Assembly: GCA_011389935.1 (NCBI GenBank)
Contig: JAABTJ010000001.1
Location: forward strand, 98,276-162,275
DNA length: 64,000 bases
Source: Desulfobacteraceae bacterium
Lineage (GTDB): Bacteria; Desulfobacterota; Desulfobacteria; Desulfobacterales; Desulfosalsimonadaceae
Reading direction: 5' to 3'
Part shown: positions 8,648 through 17,143 of the stretch, in pieces
Numbering within the stretch: the stretch's first letter is position 1
How the letters are laid out: the number at the start of each line of letters is the position of its first letter
Translations under genes and position numbers: made by a program
The notes under the pieces: generated by a model
Databases searched by the model: none
What the model was told of the DNA's origin: nothing
The model's input: the letters and a program-made list of their open reading frames with translations, nothing else

Positions 8648-9430
8648 TTACTTCTTTTTTCTTTGCATAACCAGCACAACGAAAAGGGCGGCGCCGGCCG
8701 CCGTCATGAAAAGGCTTAAGACCTGCCCCATTGTGAGGGCGGCGGCAACAAAGCCGATATGCGCGTCCGGCTCACGGAAAAATTCCACGAAAAACCGGGC
8801 AAGACCGTACCCCATCAGAAAAACGGCAATCAGTGCGCCGCGAAGACGTACCTTCAGGCTCAGAAAAAACAAAACAACAAACAGGACGATCCCTTCCAGA
8901 AATGCCTCGTACAGCTGCGACGGATGGCGTGGATACGGGCCGGCACCCGGAAAAACCATTCCCCATGGCACGTCCGTGACCCGGCCGTATAATTCACCGT
9001 TGATAAAATTGCCGATCCGGCCGAAAAAAAGACCGGGGGTGGCGGCCACGGCCCCCATGTCGGCCAGCATGAGAAACGATTTTTCCCGCATCCGGGCAAA
9101 TACGGCGCCGGCAATGACAAGGCCGATAAGCCCGCCATGAAAGGACAGCCCCCCCTCCCATACCGCAAAAATTTTCAACGGATTGGCAAGATAAAATTCC
9201 AGGTTGTAGAAAAGGCAGTACCCCACCCGGGCACCCAAAAGGAGCCCGACGATGCCGTATACCATAAGATCTTCGATTTCGGTTCTTTCTATGGCAAACA
9301 CCCTGCGCCGGGAAAGATACAGAAGGATCAGGTATGCACAGGCAAAACCGATGATATACATCAGTCCGTACCAGCGAACCTGCAACGGGCCGATTTCAAA
9401 TATGACGGGATCGATCATTGGATAGGTCAT
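8648..9430 (-). CDS. lgt: prolipoprotein diacylglyceryl transferase
   Basis: Lgt is an inner-membrane enzyme that moves diacylglyceryl from phosphatidylglycerol onto the lipobox cysteine of prelipoproteins. The 260-residue protein has seven likely membrane segments, the motif RIGNFINGELYGR in the middle third, which includes the conserved arginine and asparagines, and HPSQLYEAF close after it. The conserved start MIDPVIFEIGPLQVRWYG lies at residue 5. It overlaps nothing and faces the acyl-CoA dehydrogenase promoter region. Confidence 0.96.
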   Translation of the reverse strand: MTYPMIDPVIFEIGPLQVRWYGLMYIIGFACAYLILLYLSRRRVFAIERTEIEDLMVYGIVGLLLGARVGYCLFYNLEFYLANPLKIFAVWEGGLSFHGGLIGLVIAGAVFARMREKSFLMLADMGAVAATPGLFFGRIGNFINGELYGRVTDVPWGMVFPGAGPYPRHPSQLYEAFLEGIVLFVVLFFLSLKVRLRGALIAVFLMGYGLARFFVEFFREPDAHIGFVAAALTMGQVLSLFMTAAGAALFVVLVMQRKKK

Positions 9431-9500
9431 ATCCCTGCTTTACACAGAAAAGCCGCCGAGTCAAGCCCGTAAAACATCGAAAAGACCCTTGTGTAAGGGC

Positions 9501-9533
9501 TTGACAGCAGTTTTCATAAAAGCTACGTATATT
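9501..9533 (+). promoter_or_regulatory. possible promoter upstream of acyl-CoA dehydrogenase
   Basis: A perfect TTGACA lies at 9501-9506. TACGTA at 17 bases spacing (9524-9529) and TATATT at 21 bases (9528-9533) are the only nearby -10 candidates, and neither is a good match at the right distance. The gap 9431-9628 otherwise holds only a short GCCC/GGGC-type hairpin around 9486-9500. Confidence 0.25.
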
Positions 9534-9628
9534 TCAGGATACACTCCCCAGCGTAATCCGGTAAAGCCGGTAGACCCGAAAGCGATAATACCCGAAAAAA
9601 AACCATAACCCAAAGCGGGAGAAATGCC

Positions 9629-10894
9629 ATGTATGATTTCATGCTGACACCAGAAGAGCAGGAGCTGAAAAAAGAGGTCCGCGCTTTTGTCCGGGAAGAA
9701 ATCGAAAGCGATTTTCTGAGAAAAATGGACAAAAATGAAATCATCTATCCCCGGGAGTTCGTGGAAAAACTGGCGGAACGCAAGCTTTTCGGCGTCCGGT
9801 TTCCGGAGGAATACGGGGGTCGGAACATGAGCTGGGTGGCGGAAGTGGCCGCCGCCGAAGAAATCGGGTGCCTGGGCATGGCCCTTGGCTGCGCGTTCGT
9901 CATGCCCTCCATTGTCGGGGAAGCCCTTCACCAATTCGGCACCGAAGAGCAGAAGGAGAAATACCTGAAACCCTATCTTGCCGGGAAACTCGTGTCAGCC
10001 GAAGCCCTTACGGAGCCCAGGGGAGGGTCTGATTTTTTCGGCGCCATGACAAAGGCCGAGGACAAGGGGGACCACTTCCTGCTCAACGGTATGAAGCGCT
10101 TTGTGGTAGGGGCGGAAGGGGCCGATTTTTTTCTGGTTTACTGCCGCACCAATTTCGATGCCAACGCCCACAAGTACGAGCGCATCAGCCTGCTGATCGT
10201 TGATCGCGGCCCCGGCGTGGAAACCGAATACCTCTACGGCCTTCTTGGGTGTCGCGGCGGCGGCACCGGGCGGCTCGTTTTCCGGGATGTGAAGGTGCCC
10301 AAGGAAAACCTTGTGGGAGAACTGCACGGCGGTGCCCTTTGCTTCCACCAGATGATGATCCCGGAGCGGCTTACCTCTGCCGCGGGATGCCTGGGTGTAT
10401 GGGGGGCGCTGGACCTGGCGGTCCGCTACTCCAACCGCAGGCGGGCTTTTGGCAAGGAAATCCGCAAATACCAGGCAATCAGTTTCAACGTGGCCGATTC
10501 GATCACCAAGCTCGATGCGGCAAGGGCCATTACCTACATGGCAGCGCGTGCCGTGGATGAAAACTATGCCAACATGCGGAGACTGGTGAGCGAGGCCAAG
10601 AAATTCGCCACGGAGTCGGCATGGGAGGTCGTCAACAACGCCATGCAGATCATGGGGGGCATCGGATACACGGAAGTCTATCCCATTGAGCGGGCCCTGC
10701 GCGACACCCGCCTTGGCATGATCTGGACCGGCACCAGCGAGATCATGAATCTTTTGATTCAGCATGAATACTATCACCAGGTGCTGGATGCGGGGTATGA
10801 CCGGCGAAAAATGGAGGCCGATGCCATGATGCCCGACGAATCGGAAAGGTGCCTGACAGACGAGGATATGGAAAAGGTATTTGGTGGGTTCTGA
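9629..10894 (+). CDS. acyl-CoA dehydrogenase family protein
   Basis: This 421-residue FAD-dependent acyl-CoA dehydrogenase would oxidise an acyl-CoA to the 2-enoyl-CoA. The order is an N-terminal helical domain (LTPEEQELKKEVRAF), a middle domain (ALTEPRGGSDFFGAM) and a C-terminal helical domain. The glutamate that acts as base in medium-chain enzymes, just before the GTSEI motif, is a threonine here (WTGTSEI). A glutamate is present at E246 in PERLTSAAG, where isovaleryl-CoA and long-chain enzymes carry the base, so activity is plausible. The substrate is unknown. It converges with an acyltransferase gene after three bases. Confidence 0.92.
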   Translation: MYDFMLTPEEQELKKEVRAFVREEIESDFLRKMDKNEIIYPREFVEKLAERKLFGVRFPEEYGGRNMSWVAEVAAAEEIGCLGMALGCAFVMPSIVGEALHQFGTEEQKEKYLKPYLAGKLVSAEALTEPRGGSDFFGAMTKAEDKGDHFLLNGMKRFVVGAEGADFFLVYCRTNFDANAHKYERISLLIVDRGPGVETEYLYGLLGCRGGGTGRLVFRDVKVPKENLVGELHGGALCFHQMMIPERLTSAAGCLGVWGALDLAVRYSNRRRAFGKEIRKYQAISFNVADSITKLDAARAITYMAARAVDENYANMRRLVSEAKKFATESAWEVVNNAMQIMGGIGYTEVYPIERALRDTRLGMIWTGTSEIMNLLIQHEYYHQVLDAGYDRRKMEADAMMPDESERCLTDEDMEKVFGGF

Positions 10895-10897
10895 GCG

Positions 10898-11803
10898 TTA
10901 CCCGTCGCCTTGAGACCCGAGGTACTCCCCGAGGTAAAAATCGATGCGGGCGTCTTTTTCAGACCAGATGCGATTGAGCCATTGCTGGAAACGGGCCCTG
11001 AAATCGGGATCATTAAAATAATCGCCCATCAGGTCGGGATTTGCCGGCAATCCCTGGATATCCACAATGATCTCCCTGCACCGGCCGCAGAAATAATCCC
11101 ACAGCCCGGGGGTTTTGCCCGGATATATAATGGTGACATCCAGAATCTGCTCCAGCTGGTCACCGGTTGCGTATAAGACCAGCGCCGTGCCGCCGGCCCG
11201 GGGCCGCAAAAGATGTTTGTAGGGGGATCCCTGCGCGCGCTTTTTGGCAGGGGTAAAACGCGTCCCTTCGACGAAATTCATGATGGTAACCGGGTAGGTC
11301 TTGAATGTTTCGCACGCCTTGCGGGTGGCGTCAATATCCATGCCTTTCAGGTTCGGATTCTCCTCCATCTTTTTTTTCGGGTATCGCTTCATAATGGGAA
11401 AATCCAGCGCCCGGAAGCAAAATCCCATCATGGGCAGCCAGAGCAGTTCTTTTTTGATGAAAAACTTGTACGGGGGGAGCTTGCCGAAAAAGACCCGGAT
11501 GATCACCAGGATATCGACCCACGACTGATGGTTGGAAAGCAGCAGGCACCAGCGGTTTATCCGGACATCGGACATACCGTGAACATGAAAACGGGTTCTG
11601 GTCAACATCCGGTGCGTCATGTTCGCGCAATAGACCCAGCAGGTGCTGGCCATTGTGTCGAGTATCCGATTGAATGCCCGGCGGAAGCGTTTTATGGGAA
11701 GGAGGACTTTAAGCAGACCGAAAACGAGGAAAACCATAAAAATGATCGTCGTAAAAACGATATATAAAAAAAAAGTAATAATCCCTCGAACATATCCGGT
11801 CAT
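10898..11803 (-). CDS. 1-acylglycerol-3-phosphate-type acyltransferase (YihG-like)
   Basis: This 301-residue membrane-anchored member of the PlsC/LPLAT superfamily is closest in layout to YihG-type acyltransferases. One or two N-terminal membrane segments (residues about 8-35) precede the catalytic motif NHQSWVD near residue 91, where the histidine and aspartate act. The glycerol-phosphate-binding motif FVEGTRF lies near residue 178. It would transfer an acyl chain to a lysophospholipid at the inner membrane. No operon partner lies next to it. Confidence 0.88.
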   Translation of the reverse strand: MTGYVRGIITFFLYIVFTTIIFMVFLVFGLLKVLLPIKRFRRAFNRILDTMASTCWVYCANMTHRMLTRTRFHVHGMSDVRINRWCLLLSNHQSWVDILVIIRVFFGKLPPYKFFIKKELLWLPMMGFCFRALDFPIMKRYPKKKMEENPNLKGMDIDATRKACETFKTYPVTIMNFVEGTRFTPAKKRAQGSPYKHLLRPRAGGTALVLYATGDQLEQILDVTIIYPGKTPGLWDYFCGRCREIIVDIQGLPANPDLMGDYFNDPDFRARFQQWLNRIWSEKDARIDFYLGEYLGSQGDG

Positions 11804-11908
11804 ATATCATCCATACAAGCAGGAGTGCTGTTCTACCAACATATCCATGGCACACATCCGTTTGGGTGTCAATATATAAAAACACATGTATTGCGGGATG
11901 TTACGAAG

Positions 11909-12499
11909 ATGAAAATAAAGAACCGGTGCGCCTGGTGCGGTTTTGACCCACTGTATGTTTCGTATCATGACAACGAATGGGGAATCCCTCTGCACGATGA
12001 CCGGAAACTCTTTGAAATGCTCGTTTTGGAAGGCGCACAGGCGGGGTTGAGCTGGCTGACCATCCTGAAAAAACGGGACAATTACAAAAATGCTTTTGAT
12101 CATTTCCGCATGGAAACCATCGCTTCCTACCGCGCAAAGGATATTGACCGTCTCCTTGCCGACCCCGGCATCGTCAAAAACCGCCGCAAGGTGGAATCAG
12201 CCGTGTCCAATGCTGCGGCAGCACTGAAAATGATCGATAAATACGGCTCCCTCGACGCATTCCTCTGGCGCTTCGTGGATTATACCCCCATACAAAATCG
12301 ATGGAAATCGATTGACGAGGTGCCTTCCGAAAGCATAGAGTCAAAAGCAATGAGCCGGGAGCTGAAAAAAAACGGGTTTCGCTTTACAGGACCGGTCATC
12401 TGTTATGCGTTCATGCAGTCCGTGGGCATGGTGAACGACCATGTCACGGATTGCTTCCGGTATGAGGAAATACAAAAAATGGGAGGGAGGTCATCATGA
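11909..12499 (+). CDS. tag: DNA-3-methyladenine glycosylase I
   Basis: This 196-residue base-excision repair enzyme removes 3-methyladenine. The zinc site seen in E. coli Tag (Cys4, His17, His175, Cys179) is matched by C7 and H20 with the same 13-residue spacing, and by the HVTDC motif near the C-terminus. The GAQAGLSW segment near residue 43 is also typical. The ATG at 11909 starts the conserved MKIKNRCAWCG. The earlier in-frame ATG at 11825 has no family match. Its end overlaps the next gene by four bases (ATGA). Confidence 0.95.
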   Translation: MKIKNRCAWCGFDPLYVSYHDNEWGIPLHDDRKLFEMLVLEGAQAGLSWLTILKKRDNYKNAFDHFRMETIASYRAKDIDRLLADPGIVKNRRKVESAVSNAAAALKMIDKYGSLDAFLWRFVDYTPIQNRWKSIDEVPSESIESKAMSRELKKNGFRFTGPVICYAFMQSVGMVNDHVTDCFRYEEIQKMGGRSS

Positions 12500-13581
12500 G
12501 CAAACCGGTTTACAAAGCGCTGCTGGATACCATGAAAAACCGCGGTGGTGAATATTCCGGCATGGACATACCGGAATTCTACGACATGGTGGCGGAACTG
12601 TTTACGCCCGAGGAGGCCGAAGTCAACAATGCCATGCCCAGAGGGCCTTTCACGGCCGGGGATCTTGCAAAATCCATGGGCAGGGATGCGGATGAAGTGG
12701 AAAAGATTCTCGAAACCATGACCGACAAAGGGGTCTGCACGGGGCTCCGGGTCGGGGACGCCACCTGGTACCAAAGCGCCCGGTTCATGCCCGGCATCCT
12801 CGAGTTCCAGTTCATGCCGGGGCGCACCACCGAAAGGGACAAAAAAATCGCGCGGCTGATCCATGCCTACAAAAAAGCCTATGATGAAAACACCGATTTT
12901 TCAAAGCCGTCTTTCCCCACCAACCGGGTCATTATCGTGGACCGGATGGTTACGGAAAACAACCAGGTGCATACCCACGACCAGGTGAATGCCTATATTG
13001 ACAAATATGATCCCATTGCGGTGAGCACCTGCTTCTGCCGGCATGCAGCGCTCCTGCGCGATGAAGACATCCACGGCATGCCAAACGATGTGTGCATGCA
13101 GTTCGGACTGGGCGCCCAGTTTGCCATCGAGCGCCTGGGCGCCCGGAAAGTAAGCAAGGAGGAGGCCCGGGAAGTCATGAGACGGGCGGAAGACGCCGGC
13201 CTGATCCACATGAGCACCAACACGGCCGACGATATCAACTTTATCTGCAACTGCGACCGGTGGCACTGCGTTTCCGTGCTTCATGCACTGGCCAGGCCCA
13301 AACCGGGCCTGGCGTTCAATTCCGGGTTCATGCCCGTATTTGATGAAGACAAATGCACGATGTGCGAGGCATGCATCGACCGCTGCCCGCCCGGGGCATT
13401 GCGCTTCGACGAAAACGACCGGCACGAAACCGACATGGACCGCTGTTTCGGCTGCGCCGTATGCGCCACGGGATGCCCGTCCGATGCCGTTTCCATGATC
13501 CGGCGGACCGACATTCACGAGGTGCCCAAAGACACCCAGGAGCTAAAAGCGGCCCTGCGCGCCGAAAAAGAAGCCTCATAA
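12496..13581 (+). CDS. 4Fe-4S ferredoxin-type protein with N-terminal winged-helix-like region
   Basis: This 361-residue cytoplasmic protein ends in two bacterial-ferredoxin motifs, CTMCEACIDRCPP and CFGCAVCATGCPS, with a preceding cysteine group in STCFCRH and NFICNCDRWHC that may hold a further cluster. The first 100 residues look like a small helical or winged-helix domain (AGDLAKSMGRDADEVEKIL). Similar proteins are common in anaerobic Desulfobacterota and are annotated only as 4Fe-4S binding proteins. Coupling to tag by an ATGA overlap is probably positional. The following DUF169 gene lies 55 bases downstream and may share the transcript. The electron partner is unknown. Confidence 0.85.
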   Translation: MSKPVYKALLDTMKNRGGEYSGMDIPEFYDMVAELFTPEEAEVNNAMPRGPFTAGDLAKSMGRDADEVEKILETMTDKGVCTGLRVGDATWYQSARFMPGILEFQFMPGRTTERDKKIARLIHAYKKAYDENTDFSKPSFPTNRVIIVDRMVTENNQVHTHDQVNAYIDKYDPIAVSTCFCRHAALLRDEDIHGMPNDVCMQFGLGAQFAIERLGARKVSKEEAREVMRRAEDAGLIHMSTNTADDINFICNCDRWHCVSVLHALARPKPGLAFNSGFMPVFDEDKCTMCEACIDRCPPGALRFDENDRHETDMDRCFGCAVCATGCPSDAVSMIRRTDIHEVPKDTQELKAALRAEKEAS

Positions 13582-13636
13582 ATGCAAAACAGGCTGCCGG
13601 TTTATGATAGAACCCATCTCAACATAAGGAGTTTGT

Positions 13637-14470
13637 ATGAACAGCCGAATCGCTTCTATCCTGGAACTCAAATACCAACCGGTAGCGCTGACATGGTCGG
13701 ATGAAAAGCCGGAAAAGGCGGTACAGTTCAAGGAAGGACGCTGGGCGTGCGTCATGTTTTCCTTTGCCAACGCCGCAAAGGGGAAAACGGCCGTATTCAG
13801 CCGGAAGACCTTTGGCTGCTGGGGCGGCGGCGTGGGACTGGGCTTCGGAAACCGGTACGTGGATTTTCCGGGCGGGGAAGAATGCTTCCGGTATTTTCTT
13901 TCCAGCGGAAACAAGCATTTCGAAATGGGGCGCGCGGTGGGGGAGCAGATCAAGCAGGCCCCCGGTTCCGGGGAGTTTTATGACGATTTCATGGAGGGGG
14001 AGCGATACCTCAAAGGACCCGAAGAAACAAAGGCGTTCATCGAAAATCTGCCTATCATCGACATTCCCTCGCAATATGTTGTTATGAAGCCCCTTGAACA
14101 GGCGGACGAAAAAACAGAAAACCTCAAAACCATTACATTTCTCGCCACCCCGGACCAGCTCTCCGCGCTTGTGGTGCTCGCAAACCACGGACGAAAAACC
14201 TATGACAACGTGATCATCCCGTTTGCGGCTGGATGCCAGGCCATCGGAATCCTTGCGTACGCGGAGGCCGAAAGGGAAAATCCCCGAGGCGTGGTGGGCC
14301 TTGTCGATCTTTCCGCCAGGAAATCCGTGAAAAAGATCCTTGGGAACAATCTTTTCACCTTTTCCATGCCCCTTTCTCTGTTCCATGAGATGGAGGCAAA
14401 CATTAACGACAGCTTTTTCTTCCGGAACACCTGGCAGGCGCTGGCCGGGAAGAGTGAGGATTTACAATAA
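13637..14470 (+). CDS. DUF169 domain protein
   Basis: This 277-residue protein of the DUF169 family has the typical N-terminal pattern of LKYQPVALTW followed by a cysteine-containing segment (GRWACVMFSF) and FGCWGGGVGLGFG near residue 59. The family is widespread in anaerobes and methanogens and its function is not established; conserved cysteines suggest a metal or cluster site. The start has the Shine-Dalgarno sequence ATAAGGAG. It follows the 4Fe-4S protein on the same strand, which supports a redox role by context only. Confidence 0.85.
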   Translation: MNSRIASILELKYQPVALTWSDEKPEKAVQFKEGRWACVMFSFANAAKGKTAVFSRKTFGCWGGGVGLGFGNRYVDFPGGEECFRYFLSSGNKHFEMGRAVGEQIKQAPGSGEFYDDFMEGERYLKGPEETKAFIENLPIIDIPSQYVVMKPLEQADEKTENLKTITFLATPDQLSALVVLANHGRKTYDNVIIPFAAGCQAIGILAYAEAERENPRGVVGLVDLSARKSVKKILGNNLFTFSMPLSLFHEMEANINDSFFFRNTWQALAGKSEDLQ

Positions 14471-14508
14471 CACCCTTTCCCGACTGCGGCAGCGACCGGA
14501 AGCAAATT

Positions 14509-14664
14509 TGACGGCTTCGTAAAAAATCCAATATCTGCGTTGCGCGCAATCTTTGAAGAATCTCATGTACGGATAAGTACTATCAATTCTTCAAAAATTG
14601 CACGCGCCTTGATCTTGAACATTTTACAAAGCCGTCTGAAAACAACTTTTTATGACGCTATCAA
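14509..14664 (+). repeat. MITE-like palindromic repeat, copy A
   Basis: This 156-bp intergenic element starts TGACGGCTTCGTAAAAAATCC and ends with TTTTTATGACGCTATCAA, which are imperfect terminal inverted repeats. Inside are the arms CAATCTTTGAAGAAT and ATTCTTCAAAAATTG, so the whole can fold into one long hairpin. It is nearly identical in plan and length to copy B at 50646-50801 and is related to copy C at 42447-42621. It begins 38 bases after the DUF169 stop and ends 56 bases before queF. No reading frame is inside. Confidence 0.85.
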
Positions 14665-14720
14665 TTTTGTTCCTTTCCAGGTAAAAGGAAAATATATTCA
14701 CTTATTGTAAGGACAAGTCA

Positions 14721-15122
14721 ATGGAAGATGCAAACGAAAAAACAACCAAAGCCGCCCCTGAATCCCCGGATATCATTACCACATCCATGCTCGAGCCCCT
14801 TTCGTATGAGTGGGGGCGTAAAATTGAGGTGGTGATATCCCAACCGGAATACACGTCCGTGTGCCCCAGGACCGGTCTGCCCGACTTCGGCTGCATTACC
14901 ATACAATATACGCCCGGCAGCCATATTATCGAACTCAAATCCCTTAAATACTACCTGCTGCAGTATCGAAACGTCGGGATTTTCTATGAAAACGCCGTCA
15001 ACCGGATACTGGAGGATCTCGCTGCCGTACTCCGGCCCGCGGAGATGACCGTTACGGGAGAGTTTACGGCCAGGGGCGGGATTGCCACCACCGTAAGGGC
15101 CCATTATCGGGAAGACGAATAA
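14721..15122 (+). CDS. queF: NADPH-dependent 7-cyano-7-deazaguanine reductase
   Basis: QueF reduces preQ0 to preQ1 in queuosine synthesis for tRNA. The 133-residue length fits the single-domain (unimodular) type. The nucleophile C48 in SVCPRTGLPDFG and D55 are present, and the QueF motif ELKSLKYYLLQYRN follows near residue 71. No other queuosine gene is in the window. I looked for a preQ1 riboswitch in the 56 bases between repeat A and the start and saw none. Confidence 0.95.
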   Translation: MEDANEKTTKAAPESPDIITTSMLEPLSYEWGRKIEVVISQPEYTSVCPRTGLPDFGCITIQYTPGSHIIELKSLKYYLLQYRNVGIFYENAVNRILEDLAAVLRPAEMTVTGEFTARGGIATTVRAHYREDE

Positions 15123-15166
15123 CGGCGGTGTGCAGGATTTGGGCGCCCAACGTCGAATGCGGGAGG

Positions 15167-15190
15167 GAGCCGGAGCCGAAGCCGAAGCCG
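15167..15190 (+). repeat. hexanucleotide repeat (RAGCCG x4)
   Basis: Four tandem hexamers, two GAGCCG and two AAGCCG, lie between queF and the TetR operator. Similar degenerate CCGANN or TCGNNN hexamer arrays recur in the intergenic regions at 54220, 54365 and 61553. It is a simple-sequence repeat and codes for nothing evident. Confidence 0.7.
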
Positions 15191-15222
15191 GAACACGGGG
15201 AGCGCTGCCCCTCACCAAATAG

Positions 15223-15236
15223 AACGAGCGCTCGTT
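15223..15236. promoter_or_regulatory. palindromic operator for the adjacent TetR regulator
   Basis: AACGAGCGCTCGTT is a perfect 14-bp palindrome of the kind bound by TetR/AcrR-family repressors in fatty-acid and acyl-CoA control. It lies 55 bases before the most likely regulator start and just before TTGACA at 15243-15248, so it could overlap the promoter and give autoregulation. The assignment rests on symmetry, sequence type and position. Confidence 0.7.
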
Positions 15237-15290
15237 TTTTCATTGACAGTTTCCGTTGATGCGGGTAACAATACGAACAACCGGATATCT

Positions 15291-16052
15291 ATGACCGCAA
15301 TTGCAAAGGAGTTTTTTCATCCGATGATGGAAACGGCAAAAAACCAGGCAGGAAAGATCTGTTTCGATACCTTCAAACAAATGGCACTGCTTTCCATGGA
15401 AGACATCTGCCGCGAGATTTTCCGGGAAAATCAGGAGTCCATAAAAATCAAGAAGGAGCCCGTTGCCGTCCGGAATCTGGTCAATATTTTTTATACCACC
15501 CTTACGCTTTCCAATGAAAAAGGCTTTCATACCATGAGCCTGCGGGATTTAAGCAGTGCGTCGGGGCTGAGCATGGGGGCGCTGTATTCGTATTTTTCCA
15601 GCAAGGACGAGCTGCTGGAAATGATTCAAAAACAGGGTCGCCGAATCGTCGGAAAAGTGCTTTTCGATCACCTGGATGCCGGGGCGTCCCCCCGGGAAAA
15701 AATGCGCACCCTGATCCGGGTCCACTTGTATCTTACCGAGGTGATGCAGCCGTGGTTTTATTTTGCCTACATGGAAACCAAAAACCTGGACAAAACCCAG
15801 CGGAGAAGGTCCATCGAAAGCGAGCTTTTTACAGAACAGGTCTTTCATGACATCCTGCTTGAAGGGCAGAGGCAGGGCGCGTATACGGCAATCGATGCGA
15901 CGCTGACGGCCGGCGCCATCAAGGCGCTGCTCCAGGACTGGTATGTCAAGCGCTGGAAATATTCGCGGCGCCGGATCTCTGTGGAAGCCTATGCCGAATT
16001 TATGATTTCTTTTGTGGAATCGGCGATCCTGGCGGAAACGCCTCCAGCCTGA
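15291..16052 (+). CDS. TetR/AcrR family transcriptional regulator
   Basis: This DNA-binding repressor has its helix-turn-helix at about residues 82-108 (SLRDLSSASGLSMGALYSYFSSKDEL), preceded by an unusually long N-terminal extension of about 60 residues. The C-terminal ligand domain is about 130 residues. Starts are uncertain: TTG 15243, ATG 15291 and ATG 15324, the last with AAAGGAG 14 bases upstream. The conserved domain is intact with any of them. It lies 14 bases before a phosphotransferase gene and behind a perfect palindromic operator, so it probably represses both genes, with an acyl-CoA or related ligand as inducer. Confidence 0.88.
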   Translation: MTAIAKEFFHPMMETAKNQAGKICFDTFKQMALLSMEDICREIFRENQESIKIKKEPVAVRNLVNIFYTTLTLSNEKGFHTMSLRDLSSASGLSMGALYSYFSSKDELLEMIQKQGRRIVGKVLFDHLDAGASPREKMRTLIRVHLYLTEVMQPWFYFAYMETKNLDKTQRRRSIESELFTEQVFHDILLEGQRQGAYTAIDATLTAGAIKALLQDWYVKRWKYSRRRISVEAYAEFMISFVESAILAETPPA

Positions 16053-16066
16053 AAGGAGCGGTTACA

Positions 16067-17134
16067 ATGAGCGTTATGGATCAACCCACGAATATACGGG
16101 ACGGGGAGTCGCTGGATGCCGCCGCCGTTACGTCCTTTTTGGAAAAGAATATCCCCGGCGTTTCCGGTGTCGTTGAAATCAAGCAGTTTCCTTCGGGATT
16201 TTCCAACCTGACTTACCTGATCCGGGCGGGCGGCCGGGAAATGGTCCTTCGGAGGCCGCCGTTCGGCAAAAAGGCGGCCACGGCCCATGATATGGGCCGG
16301 GAATACCGGATTCTCAGTGCCCTTCATCCGGTGTTCCCGTATTGCCCCCGCCCCCTTGCCTATACCGAGGACGAGTCCATCATCGGCGCCCCTTTTTATG
16401 TCATGGAGCGGATCAACGGAATTATCCTGAGAAGAAAGCTCCCCGACGGTCTGGTGCTCTCCCCCGCGGATGCAACGGCCCTGTGCCGAAACATGGTCGA
16501 TCTTCACTGCCGCCTTCACGCACTGGATTACAAGGCCATCGGGCTTGAAAATTTCGGAAAGCCGGAAGGATATGTCAACCGGCAGGTCAATGGCTGGGCC
16601 CGGCGTTTCAGGGACGCCAAAACACCGGATGTGCCGGATTTTGAAGCCGTCATTTCCTGGCTTACAGAAAACCAGCCGGCGGACGCGCCTTCCGGGTGCA
16701 TTATCCATAATGACTACAAGTTTGACAACCTGGTGCTCGATCCCGCCAACCCTCTTGATATCATCGGCATCCTTGACTGGGAGATGACGACCCTGGGGGA
16801 TCCGCTGATGGATCTCGGCTGTTCCCTGGCATACTGGGTCAACCGGGACGATCCGGACGAAATGCAATTGCTGGTAATGCAGCCCACCCACCTGGAGGGG
16901 ATGATGACCCGGGCACAGATCGTCGATCTGTACAGCGAAATCTCCGGGCGGGATATTCAGAATATGGATTTTTACTACGCATTCGGGATTTTTCGCCTGG
17001 CCGTCATCGCCCAGCAGATTTATTACCGGTACTATCACGGCCAGACAAAAGACGAGCGTTTTGCAAACCTGGGCTTCGGCGTGGCGATGTTTGAAAAGGT
17101 GGCAAAGCGGGTGATGGACGGCGCGGGGATTTAG
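16067..17134 (+). CDS. aminoglycoside-phosphotransferase-like kinase (ACAD10/11-type APH family)
   Basis: This 355-residue protein kinase-fold phosphotransferase belongs to the APH group found next to acyl-CoA dehydrogenases. The N-lobe has FSNLTYLI and EMVLRRPP with the likely ATP lysine absent or shifted. The catalytic loop is IIHNDYKFDNLVLD near residue 208, with the metal-binding ILDWEMTTLGDPLMDLG near residue 231. The family probably phosphorylates hydroxyacyl-CoA or similar compounds rather than antibiotics. It is preceded by the TetR gene with a good Shine-Dalgarno sequence (AAAGGAG), which supports control by that repressor. Confidence 0.88.
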   Translation: MSVMDQPTNIRDGESLDAAAVTSFLEKNIPGVSGVVEIKQFPSGFSNLTYLIRAGGREMVLRRPPFGKKAATAHDMGREYRILSALHPVFPYCPRPLAYTEDESIIGAPFYVMERINGIILRRKLPDGLVLSPADATALCRNMVDLHCRLHALDYKAIGLENFGKPEGYVNRQVNGWARRFRDAKTPDVPDFEAVISWLTENQPADAPSGCIIHNDYKFDNLVLDPANPLDIIGILDWEMTTLGDPLMDLGCSLAYWVNRDDPDEMQLLVMQPTHLEGMMTRAQIVDLYSEISGRDIQNMDFYYAFGIFRLAVIAQQIYYRYYHGQTKDERFANLGFGVAMFEKVAKRVMDGAGI

Positions 17135-17143
17135 CCGGCTGGG

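Noticed and set aside
14665..14720. preQ1 riboswitch before queF
   Set aside because: No preQ1 aptamer-like stem with the A-rich pairing tail was found in the 56 bases between repeat A and the start.
15167..15190. Tandem hexamers as a CRISPR array
   Set aside because: The unit is six bases with no spacers and no cas gene is present.
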